Origin: Azolla caroliniana
Taxonomy: Eukaryota; Polypodiophyta
Length of the DNA stretch: 64,000 nt
NCBI GenBank assembly: GCA_043228905.1
Contig: JBHGNT010000003.1
Location: forward strand, 2,170,001-2,234,000
Direction: 5' to 3'
The position numbers and the translations under genes are program-made. Of the stretch, positions 1 to 9,425 are shown piece after piece. Position 1 is the stretch's first letter. Each line of letters begins with the position of its first letter. The notes beneath the pieces are model-generated. The model was given only the letters and a program-made list of their open reading frames with translations, ran no database searches and was not told where the DNA came from.

Positions 1-894
1 TCCACCTTCATCAAATTAATACAGTCAATCATCACCAAGTAATTAGTCTAAAAGGAATATTGTAGAAACAATATTTTCTTTCTCTGAAACAAATGGAAGA
101 CATTAAATGGTGTGGCAATTTTACTCTAGTCACATAGCTTTTAAGCAATTGTGTTGGCCATTCTTTAGTTAAACAATGTATATTTGCAGGTATATTCGTC
201 TTCATAAAACATAATCAATACTTGTACTATGCTAAGGCATAATGTATTCTTGCATGTATCTTTTTCTCTTCTTAACAAGGAAGGTTCTTACAATTAGTAA
301 TACATGGAGTGGACCCCGTAGTTTTCATTTGGCTTGTGGGAATGTGCTTTTGCCTTTACGAACTGAAATTAATGGGTGGACATCGATAGTTAATGTGCAT
401 TCTTACTCTTGAGACATATGCACATTGTAGTTGGTTGGCGATTTGCACAAAAATAATGTTATGTGTGCACTACTTGACAATGCTTTGAATTGTTTGTGCC
501 TTTTGATCTTGCACATTGGACCAGTAACTTGTTTTATGCCTTTACTTTTAAACCATTTTGCATGTTTGTGCATAAGTTTGTATACATACATGGTTATGTA
601 AGAGCTTGTGAATGCATATGTGGATGTGAATTTGCCTTGTGTGTGTGAATTCGCTCTGTTGCTTCTCTACTCTTGGTTCTTATGTTGCTCTTCGTTGCTC
701 CTCCGCGCTTCCTTAATCAACTCTCGTCGCCTCATCAACCCTAAACTATGTTGAACAACTCTAGTATCCGATAAAGGGCAACAATAGGTTTCCAAACCTT
801 AGCCCTGGATTTCCTAAAGCCATCCAAAAATGACCAAAAAATCCCCCAAAATTGAAGAAGAGATTAAAAAATTATGAACTAATGTCATGAGTCA

Positions 895-1165
895 ATGCAC
901 AAGCCATTCCACACATGGGCCACACATATCAACACCAACCTTTCCATGCTCCCGAGTAGGTTTTCAATCTCATGGGCACTAACTAAGATTGGATGATTTT
1001 TTGTTTTGTCAATGAGTGACCCCATAATGATTGATGGATGACATGAATCGGTCATGAAAAGAAAATGTAAAGGGTGAAGAGGTTTAATGAAAATTATAAA
1101 AATGACAAAGAAGAGATTATTAATGTAGATGTATTGGGACACTATAGGAGCCATTGGCATGCATT
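895..1165 (-). pseudogene. Inverted DUF247 C-terminal relic
   Basis: On the minus strand, 895-1030 encodes a stretch reading SLIDK...HEIENLLGSMERLV...WN, which matches the DUF247 block SLIDT.ED..ILT.A.VIEN.LGS.ERLVQMWNDM. On the plus strand, about 1085-1165 encodes the block that follows it in intact genes (VLGHYRSHWH, compare VMGHYNSHWR in gene A). The two neighbouring parts of one gene therefore lie in opposite orientations, which suggests an old pseudogene with an internal inversion. No ATG-initiated gene is credible here. Confidence 0.7.
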
Positions 1166-1169
1166 CACA

Positions 1170-2424
1170 CAAGTTGTACAAACCACCTAATTACACAACA
1201 CTACATGATGGTGTGTCAAACACTATTCTACTCTTAGTCTCTCTTCATGAGGATAACGAGGCAAATAAAATAAACGCCTCTCCACAACCACTTGTGCATG
1301 TCTTGGACAATAGCGAGCGTAAACCATAAGGGTAGGAGATAAGAATACCACAAACACAAAAGGGCAAAAAGTGTTTAATGCATAGAGAGTGAGTTGAAAA
1401 TGACTTCCTTTCTATATTTAATAATTCTAATCTCTTTATACCTTTCACAAGAGATGACATAAAGTGCTTTATGGTGGATCTCCATCCCATCATTAAGCTT
1501 TAATTATCAAGTTGTTAGGTCAAATAGAGAATGGTGACCATGCTCGTCAATGGTCTTCCGACAACAATATGGAAAACAACTTTGTGCCTTGTGAAGTCAT
1601 GTCCACTTTAAAGGTTTCAATTTATCCAGGCAATCATAGTTCGAGATAAAGGCACAATTATTGGAGGGAAGGCAATGCACACCAATTGATAATAAGATGT
1701 TGGTTTTTGGATTTAAACAATGGATAAAGTTGGAGGTTGTACATTAATTCATGTTTCAAAGGCCAAGTCAACCTTCCATTTGACTTTCAGGAGAGTTGAT
1801 AAAATATATGTGACCTTTTTCTCTACCACCTTTTTCATTCTATACACACCACATGAAGATGTCCAACTCTTTTCATATATGTGACCTTAGAGGAGAATCA
1901 TAACATTCATCTACTTCTATCAATTAGTAAATCGATATAAAGATAGGTAGACTTTATTTTCTTCTCAATAGATATTTTATTGTCCATGGTGAGGTCAAAT
2001 TTGACCTATGGGACCAAATCATCTTGTATACGACTCCTTTCTAATGAAGGGGGTTTACTACTCACTTCCAGCTAAAAACTCTTGATGAGAGAGAGCGAGA
2101 GGGAGAGAGATATCGACCAATTTTTTTTAATAAAATGTTTAAAAATCATGTGCATTTCTGGAAATATAGGGAAAAATAGATATTGCAAGTAGAACATAAA
2201 AGTCAATACTTTCTTCTGTAGACTTGTAAGACCCAGGGAAAGACAATTGAATAGTTCATAAATAATTGACTGGTGTGGGCCACCTTACACCTAAGATGCA
2301 AATAAAGGACAAAACTCTAACACTTTATTTCCTTGGAGACTCTCAAGACACAAGATAAACAAATGTGAAGGACTTTTCAACTCTCCCCTCCCATACCACT
2401 ATATCATAATGTGAGGAAAGCAAC
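1170..2424. other. Intergenic stretch, no gene seen
   Basis: AT-rich sequence with no credible ORF or RNA gene on either strand. It is part of the segmental duplication, so short ORFs here recur near 35.4-36.2 kb without being genes. Around 2085-2110 there is a short GA-rich tract. Confidence 0.5.
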
Positions 2425-2500
2425 TCATAGATGTATGAAAATAGGATTGGTACTTCATATAAGTTACCTTGTACAAGAAAGCATCAAGTCAGAATTCAAG

Positions 2501-2532
<32 letters not shown>

Positions 2533-2561
2533 GAGAAGAAGAAGTGGTAGTAGTTTGAGAT
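2425..2561 (+). promoter_or_regulatory. Gene A upstream region and GAA leader
   Basis: Around 2431 the sequence ATGTATGAAAATAGGATT resembles the ATGTATAAAAAGAGGAGT core promoter of the C and E class, but the TATA box is weak. From about 2498 to 2544 there is a GAA triplet tract broken by TAGA and GTGGTAG, ending 18 bases before the start codon. The same arrangement precedes the other DUF247 copies. Confidence 0.6.
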
Positions 2562-4091
2562 ATGGGTGAGAATATCAACAAAGATATATGCCTTACAATT
2601 CAAATGAATGGGGATATGGATATATGCAATGGTAACCATTTATGTGAACCTACCTTTCATAGCCATAAATCCCCCACCCATGGGCAAATTAATCAACACA
2701 ACTTTACTTCAGAAGAAGAATGGAGGCAATACATGAAGAATGAGATCAGTAAGGCTAGCACACCTTTGGTCAGCAAAGGCCCCAAGATTTCGATGGCTCC
2801 CCAAGCATTGCTAGAGGTCAAGCCGCAATCATACTGCCCTCGCATCTTGAACATTGGTCCATTGAATCAAATGCTTGGGCGTTCCCCTATTGATAAATGT
2901 AAAGCACTTTGTGTGAAGAAATTCATGGAAAGACATAATCTACTGAATGTGGAAGACCTCATGGAAAAATTTCTCTCTGATCTTGATCATAGCCTCAAAG
3001 GTAACTACTCCAATCCCCCTGACTACAATTTTGAGTCAACCCAACTTTTGTTCACTATTGATGCTGTCTTCATTCTCGAATTCTTGTTGTTCATGAAGAA
3101 TGATTGCCGATCCGAAGATGATAAGGGAACTCGATATTTGTACACTTTCTTCAACAATGATATTACACATACCCAAATGTGCAGGGATTTGTTCTTGATA
3201 GGCAACCAAATTCCCATGTCATTTCTAAAGAAGATTGCAAAGATTTCAAATCTGAAGACTGCAGAGACTCCAACGAACCATAGCTCTGGAACAAGTAGTC
3301 TAAAAGACTACTTAAATCATATTGTTTTCATAAACCATCCATTCTTTGGGAGCCAATTTCACCACCGGAATAGTCAAGCAAGTTGGATGCAAACTGTAAA
3401 TTTTCTCAATTGCAATCATCTACTTGATTGCCTATACGTCTCCTGCACACAACCACCACAAGAACCGCTGAGACAATTTAGTCCTCCAAAGCTTTTGAAT
3501 GTATTTCAAAAGACCAGGAAGGCAGAAGGTAGCAAGAAGAAATATAACCGCCTCCCGAATGCTTCTCAGCTCCTGAAAGCTGGAATTAGGTTTAAGGCTT
3601 GTGAAGGCAACATATCAGTGATCAAGTATAACAAGAGGAAGTTTCAGCTGGATCTACCACAAATTGTTGTGGCTGATAACACAGAGGATATACTAAGGAA
3701 TCTCTTGGCCCATGAGCAAACTTCGAAAGAAGGCGGCGAGTTTTGTATGTATGCATTCATCATGGACTCGCTCATCGACACACCGGAGGATCTCGCGATC
3801 CTGACAAAGTCCCATGTGATAGAGAATCTACTGGGGAGCGATGAAAGGCTGGTTCAGATGTGGAATGACATGTGCAGAAACCTCGGAGCTCAACCATGTA
3901 AAAAATGGGAAGACATAACCAGAGATGTAATGGGACACTACAACAGTCATTGGCGCATCTTGTACGTGGAGTTCTGTGCAAAGTTCTTTTCTCGGCCGTG
4001 GCTATGGATTTCGGTCGTTGGGGCATTTGTGCTTCTCTTGTTTTCATTTTTGCAGACGATATATACAGTGTTAGGTTATTACAATGGTTAA
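2562..4091 (+). CDS. DUF247 protein, gene A (intact)
   Basis: A single-exon ORF of 509 residues, within the usual DUF247 size range. The order of blocks is: EVKPQSYCPRILNIGPLNQ (about 86-104), DKCKALCVKKFMERH (about 111-125), IDAVFILEFLLF (about 166-177), RDLFLIGNQIPMSFLKKI (about 208-225), NHLLDCLYVSC (about 285-296), LPNASQLLKAGIRFKACEGN (about 331-350), DLPQIVV and NTEDILRNLLAHEQTS (about 364-388), MDSLIDTPEDLAIL (about 401-414), then FFSRPWLWIS followed by one hydrophobic segment (about 480-504) and a short tail. The family is plant-specific and of unknown biochemistry; the C-terminal segment is taken as a membrane anchor. The start is the first ATG after the GAA leader and matches A' exactly. 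Its duplicate A' is truncated, so A is the only complete member of this type in the window. Confidence 0.95.
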   Translation: MGENINKDICLTIQMNGDMDICNGNHLCEPTFHSHKSPTHGQINQHNFTSEEEWRQYMKNEISKASTPLVSKGPKISMAPQALLEVKPQSYCPRILNIGPLNQMLGRSPIDKCKALCVKKFMERHNLLNVEDLMEKFLSDLDHSLKGNYSNPPDYNFESTQLLFTIDAVFILEFLLFMKNDCRSEDDKGTRYLYTFFNNDITHTQMCRDLFLIGNQIPMSFLKKIAKISNLKTAETPTNHSSGTSSLKDYLNHIVFINHPFFGSQFHHRNSQASWMQTVNFLNCNHLLDCLYVSCTQPPQEPLRQFSPPKLLNVFQKTRKAEGSKKKYNRLPNASQLLKAGIRFKACEGNISVIKYNKRKFQLDLPQIVVADNTEDILRNLLAHEQTSKEGGEFCMYAFIMDSLIDTPEDLAILTKSHVIENLLGSDERLVQMWNDMCRNLGAQPCKKWEDITRDVMGHYNSHWRILYVEFCAKFFSRPWLWISVVGAFVLLLFSFLQTIYTVLGYYNG

Positions 4092-5144
4092 CCTAATCCT
4101 AAATACTAGAGAAAATCAGGAAGCTCAAAACAGTCCAGTGTTGGGGTGTTTCTTTTATATCTTTGGGATCTTGTCCTACTTCATTTATGTGTGTTTTATT
4201 TATAAACCATGTCAAATTATAATTATGGAAGATGAATTTGTAGAAGTAAACTGAGTCATAAGTTATGATTTTCTGTACATTTAGAAAAAATGTTGTAACT
4301 ATCCATTCACATTGATTTTGGCCACCATTGGCTTGTTTTGGGGGAGATTCAACCTTGTAGGTGTTAGTCCTAAGTCTGCAATTCCGAAATATACATTCTG
4401 AAATCGAATAGAATGATAAAATTTAGAAATATCTAAGACATTAGAAAAATCTAGCACTAGCTAAAAGTTTTTTAGAAAAAGAGAAACAAAATATGGTATA
4501 TAGACTTTTGTCAATAAAATTTTGTATGTCATGTTTTAATGATGTGGCTGTACATAATTATATTGATGACCTTCAGAGTTTTCCCTAACATTGATTATTT
4601 GCCCTCCATTAACACCTCTAATAACACAGTCTGGAAATTATGAATGGTTTTCTGAGAGTAAGTTAGAGCTTTCTTGTGGAGAGACAAAAACAGAATCCAA
4701 AAGGTTTTCGAGTTTTTATTATTTGGAGTACTACATCTCCCAAACAATTATACTTGCACTATAAGTTGGGGTCTGCTTTCCCTCTAAGTCCTTTGTGTTA
4801 GTTTCTCCCTAATTGGTTTTGGCCACAATTGGTTCGTTCTTGCCAAGGTTCCTAAAAATGTTAAAATCAAGCACTATCCAAGACCTTAGAAAAACCTAAA
4901 TGGATTGCAATACATCATGGCTTATGCGAAACATGATTATTGTTGTTAATATAATTAGTAGAATTTATATGGGTTATCTCTGATAATCATGATAATGTAA
5001 TTAATATCTAATTATTTTGTTGTAGTCAGTGTTGTGTTTACTATGATTAATCCACAGAGAGCCACACATAAACAACTAACAACTTTGCCTCAACTTTGCC
5101 TCAAATTTTCCATCAATGTAAAAAGCTCGCCTAAATGATATTCA
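4092..5144. other. 3' flank of gene A, no gene seen
   Basis: AT-rich 3' untranslated and intergenic sequence. It starts with a stretch resembling other 3' flanks of the array (AGGAAGCTCAAAACA, compare the E-type 3' end). I see no coding potential, RNA gene or clear transposon. Confidence 0.5.
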
Positions 5145-5270
5145 AATCCAGACTGTAATATAAATTAAAGACTTGCACAGAGCATGGGTTGACCAATCTC
5201 CTTGCTCATCTACAAACCTTTACAAATAAGGAGTTGACTGTACTATGTATGCCATCATAGAGTTGATTTT
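5145..5270 (+). pseudogene. DUF247 C-terminal fragment (recurrent relic)
   Basis: This matches, with many changes, the coding block for GTEDVLRNLLAHEQTSKEG..F.MYAIIMDS: GACTTGCACAGAGCATG, then CTCCTTGCTCATC, then TATGTATGCCATCATAG. It is out of frame in places and has no start. It belongs to a set of nine such fragments, most lying a few hundred bases upstream of other DUF247 copies. Confidence 0.65.
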
Positions 5271-5283
5271 TATTCAGCTCATC

Positions 5284-5757
5284 AACGCCCCCAGAAGAAG
5301 AAGAAGAAGAAGAAGACTGCTGTTGATGGACAACCAAATTCCCATGTCATTTCTGAAGAAGGTTGCTCTAGAGATTCCAAACAATCCTGACTTCTCAATG
5401 GCTTATCTCAAGCAAACCCGTTACGAGTTTTATTAAGAAGCAGAATCCATTCTTTTCACATAATCCATCCTTCTATAGTAAAAAAAGATTTCAAGACTGA
5501 TTTCATTGATTTCCAGCATCTACTTGATTTGCTCTATGTTTCGTGCCCTGAAACATCCAAAGAATCTAATTCTGAAGTATCCCTCAATGTTTCACGCACT
5601 GAAACAGTCCCAGAATCTAATTCTGAGGTATCCTTCAATGTTTTCACGCCCTGAAATAGTCCAAGAATCTGATTCTGAAATATCCCTCAATGTTTCCAGC
5701 ACTGAAACAGTCCAAGAATCTAATTCTGAAGTAGATGACGACGAAAGAGGTGGATGT
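5284..5757 (+). pseudogene. DUF247 relic a2 (B-like), 5' half missing
   Basis: A GAA tract (5293-5318) is joined directly to the middle of a DUF247 gene: GACTGCTGTTGATGGACAACC encodes the LLLMDNQIPMSFLKK block. The reading then passes through stop codons and frameshifts (KQNPFFS-like and DLLDLLYVSC-like parts survive). It ends in about three imperfect serine/glutamate-rich repeats resembling the linker of gene B. The N-terminal third and the whole C-terminal half are missing. It resembles B and B' more than A. In intact genes the GAA tract lies before the start codon, so a deletion apparently joined leader and mid-gene. Confidence 0.8.
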
Positions 5758-6499
5758 TAATGCATGGAAATTCGTCAATAGGATCCACAATGATATTAGA
5801 ACTTTTAGACCATGATTGCACTCAAAAATTGATGTTGAACATCCAAATCAACCTTGATTAATCCTACAAGTGATAGCAATCCCCCACCAATTATAATTTA
5901 TTACTGTTCCCAATTGAAGCTCACAATGCAATGTCTTGTACTCCAATTATAAGAATATATGACATTAATTTTGAACATAGTAACATATCATCATAATGCT
6001 GTCATGTGTTCTACACTACATTTGAAAAGATGCATTGACACCATTGAAAGAGATTACACGATGATGCTCGTAACATTAGAACGAACATTTCTTCAGAAAT
6101 AAACATTAGAATTTTAAAAATTATGAAGTAGGAGCCTCTTGATGCATTTTTTATTCCATAATATGAATGTAAATCTTCCTACTTAATGGCAAAAGAAATC
6201 AACCTTCCATTCATAGGCGAGCATCTTGACCATACATATGTTTGCTTACATGATAAATCTACTAATGCAATGAACAAAGTAATCCCAATAGACCCCATGA
6301 TTTTGGCAAGCTAAAAACTCCTAGCCTTCCCATCGATGATCACCTTTTTGAAAAGTTTTGATATATCCATCAATGATAACACTAGAACTATGATAATAGT
6401 ACTATATCATGCTCATCATCTCATACTAGACCCACCTGATCACTGACATATTAATCTTTATAACAGACCCACTAGTTTTAATTTCCATTCAAGTTGGGA

Positions 6500-6892
6500 T
6501 AAGGTTGACTAACATGATCTTTGGTTCTGCATACATCCCTGTACCTAACTACCTACTTACAAGTTACTTGGCAATTCATAGACAGATAGGTAGACTTTAT
6601 TATTGTCTTTGCAAATACGACCTAGAGTATCATCTCAAACAAAGTGAAAGCATAAAGAAAAACTTTTGCATATTTCCACGTTTTCCCCGTTGTTTTCTAT
6701 TCATACTAGATCCATACACCTCATATACAGAGAAAGGAACAAAACTTGAGACATCTCCAAACTCTAAAAACACAATAAAGACTAATGAATGGCTCATGGA
6801 TCATCAACATCATATCTCAGAACAAAGTACTACCTAGATTAGGAGTCTTCCATCCCCTAGTATATTGTGTCAAGAAAGTACCAGAATTTGTG
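6500..6892 (+). promoter_or_regulatory. Orphan G-type upstream region
   Basis: The segment, including CATACATCCCTGTACCTAAC and AGGAGTCTTCCATCCCCTAG, parallels the 350 bases before broken gene G (about 33120-33465). Instead of running into a GAA leader and gene it runs into copia sequence at about 6893. It is probably the upstream remnant of a lost DUF247 copy. The 110-residue ORF over it is not credible as a gene. Confidence 0.5.
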
Positions 6893-7500
6893 GAGAACGA
6901 AGAAAAAAACAATGGTGGCGCTATCATCCACCAAAGCTGAGTATGTGGCCACAACACTAGCGGCAAAAGAAGGCTTGTGGCTCAAAACTACTTGTCACAT
7001 ATAAAAATGTATTGTGATAATCAATATTGTATCAAGATTGCTATAAACCCTAAACTCACAGACCAAAACAAACATATAAAGGCTAACCATCACTTCATAC
7101 GAGACATATTCAAAATAAAAGAGCTTGAACTCCAATATACTCAAACAATCACTATGTGGGCTGATTTTCTCACTAAACCGGTACCACACCAAAACATTGG
7201 CAGCGTTGTTCAAAGCTAGGACTTTAGCTTGACCACAACAAAGGAAGTATTTAGATTAGAGAGTATTTAAAAAATTTATATTTGGGGGTGGGGGGGGGGG
7301 GGGGTTAGAATATAATATAAATATCTATAGGAGACATTACACATAATAAAATATTACATCAGTTAGAACTTCTTTTGTAACTTACACATTAAAATGTTTT
7401 GTAAGTTTCTATGTAAAGTATTCTCACTAGCATAATGAAATACATAGAATTCTTCTTTACAACATTGTCTCTCCATCTCTGTCAATCTCTCTTTTTCTCC
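6893..7500 (+). mobile_element. Ty1/copia RNase H and 3' LTR relic
   Basis: The first part encodes TMVALSSTKAEYVATTLAAKEGLWLK, the typical end of a copia RNase H domain. A frameshift follows, then MYCDNQYCIKIAINPKL..QNKHI..NHHFIRD and MWADFLTKPV, again standard copia RNase H. A G-rich polypurine run at 7284-7304 fits the 3' polypurine tract, and the AT-rich sequence after it may be a 3' LTR. Everything upstream (integrase, most of RT) is missing, so this is a dead 3' fragment. The matching second block lacks it because that region was deleted. Confidence 0.85.
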
Positions 7501-7676
7501 CTCTCTCCTTCTTGTGTGTTATTGCTTCATTTCCCCTTACACTTGGAAGATCTTTTTTTTTGTCAACCAGTGAGCCCCTCGTTATTGATGTATGACATGA
7601 ATGGGTCATGAAAAGAAAATTTGAAAGACAAAGGGGTTTAATGAAAATTATGAAAAGGACGAAAAACAGATTATTA

Positions 7677-7730
7677 CCATAGATGTAATGGGACACTATA
7701 GATGGCATTGGCATGCATTCACAAGTTGTA
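7677..7730 (+). pseudogene. Short DUF247 relic (VMGHYRWHWH block)
   Basis: ACCATAGATGTAATGGGACACTATAGATGGCATTGG parallels the gene A sequence for TRDVMGHYNSHWR. The flanking bases match the inverted relic region at 1040-1165, so these are two descendants of one old pseudogene. Confidence 0.6.
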
Positions 7731-7954
7731 CAAACCACCTAATTACATAACACTACTTGATGGCAAAAAGTGTGGCAAAAAGTGCTTAATGAATAGAGAG
7801 TTTTGAAAATGTCTATCGAATGTTCAACAATGGCCATCCTAGTGAGTAGAGTATTAGGTTCTTCTAGGTCATTCTTGTCATGCGACAACAATATGAAAAA
7901 GAACTTTGTGACTTGTAAGTTCATGTCCAATATATCATGATGAATAATGGCTAA

Positions 7955-8345
7955 CTTGATTCTACCCCTTCCACGTAGTTTTAATTATGAAAAATGCTAT
8001 TGTTTTTAATTCATCATCACATTATTATTCTTAATGATCAGTCATTCATTATCGATGAATCTAAAAGACATATTGTCACGTGAATAACATGGTATAGATA
8101 TTCAATAACATCACAACTTTAGGGGATGTTAGATAGATAACTAGAAATTATAACCTAGATCGAGTATAGAAAATCACAATGAGATGACAATGAAAGAGGT
8201 GGATATTAATACCTGGATTGCTCAACAAGATCCACGATGATATTTATTAGAACTTTTAGACCATGATTGCACACAAAAGTTAATGTTGGAACTCCAAATC
8301 TACCTTCACTACTCTTGTAGGTGAGAACAATCCCCCGCCAATGTA
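7955..8345 (+). repeat. Dispersed flank repeat of the array
   Basis: A recurring non-coding unit begins near GATTCTACCCCTTCCACGTAG, runs through AATTCATCATCACATT, CATCACAACTTTAGGGG, TATAACCTAGATCGAG and AGAGGTGGATRTTAATG, and ends near GAACAATCCCCC. Partial or full copies lie at about 5745-5895, 20880-21075, 32600-32960, 37565-38175, 49780-49985 and 57740-59230. Mostly it lies 3' of D- and F-type genes. I see no coding capacity and no terminal repeats. Confidence 0.75.
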
Positions 8346-9089
8346 GTTATAATCTACTATTGTTAGAAAGAAAATTGGAGGTTAGAACTTAGGCTATACC
8401 ACGATGTTCCCATCTAAAGCTCACAATGCAATATCTTGTAGTCCAATAATAAGAATATGACATTAATTTTGAACATAGGTACATATCATCATTATCTTGC
8501 CATGTATTCTACTCTATATTTGGAAATATATATTGACCATTTAAAGGGATTCATGATATTCGCAACATAAAAAACAACATTCTTCGAGAAATTGGTATTA
8601 GGATTTTAAAAATGATGGAAGTAGGAGCTTCTTGATGCATTTATGTTTCAAGAGCCATGGGAACTTGGTGTATAAAATCTTGATTCCATAATATGCATGT
8701 AAAACTTCCTACTTAATGGCAAAAGAAATCAATCATTCACACATACGTGAGCACCTTAGCCGTACATATGGTATATCTATTAATGCGATGAACAAAGTAA
8801 TCCTAGTGGGACCCCATGATTTTGGCAAGCCAAAGACCCCCTAGCCTTCCCATAAAGGGTGCCGGTTACATTTTGGAACAACATATTGTAGAAACAATAT
8901 TTTCTTTTCCCGAAACAAATTGGAGTAAAATGGTATTGCAAATTTACGCAAGTCGCATAGTTTTTAAAGATTTGGGTTGGACATTCTTTAATTGAACAAT
9001 GTACATTCATGAGACATAGTCTATGGTGTTGCAAAATTTATGCAAGTCGCATAGTTTTTAAAGATTTGTGTTGGACGTTCTATAAGTAA

Positions 9090-9320
9090 ACAATGTACAT
9101 ACATTAGACATAGTCAACAGTAGTACACTCTGCTAAGGCATAATGTATTGTTGCATAATGTACATTCATTGGACATAGTCAACAGTAGTACTCTGCTAAG
9201 GCATAATGTATTTTGTTGCATTCATTGGACATAGTCAACAGTAGTACTCTGCTAAGGCATAATGCATTTTGTTGCATAATGTACATTCATTGGACATAAT
9301 AAATAGTAGTACTGTGCTCT
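9090..9320 (+). repeat. Tandem repeat of about 50-65 bp upstream of gene B
   Basis: Units of the form CATTGGACATAGTCAACAG, then TAGTACTCTGCTAAGGCATAA, then TGTTGCA occur about three and a half times. The second block keeps only about one and a half units (near 38845-38950). The array lies 100-330 bases before the gene B start, so it could affect its promoter. Confidence 0.8.
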
Positions 9321-9388
9321 TCTTAACATGGAAGGTTCCTACAATTAGTTAGTACAATTAGTTTTATGAACTGAAATTAAGCATAACC

Positions 9389-9425
9389 TGAAGAAGAAGA
9401 AGAAGAAGAAGAAGAAGAAGAAGGG
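9389..9425 (+). promoter_or_regulatory. GAA leader of gene B
   Basis: About eleven uninterrupted GAA triplets end at GGG directly before the ATG at 9426. No clear TATA box is seen in the preceding 100 bases. Confidence 0.75.

Larger units (their letters stand above)
1..3196. repeat. Segmental duplication, first copy (left part)
   Basis: This stretch is nearly identical to 34269-37471, with only scattered substitutions and small indels. Homology is already present at base 1, so the left boundary of the unit may lie outside the window. Non-coding and coding parts (start of gene A) match equally well, which points to a recent event. Colinearity stops at 3196, where the second copy jumps to sequence matching 7864 onward. 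Confidence 0.93.

Noticed and set aside
403-591. Minus-strand ORF of 62 residues, repeated identically at 34671-34859
   Set aside because: Its repetition only reflects the recent segmental duplication. There is no domain, signal peptide or promoter.
3772-4047. Antisense ORFs opposite the conserved C-terminal blocks (also in B, C, D and others)
   Set aside because: They mirror the codon pattern of the sense gene and recur wherever that block is conserved.
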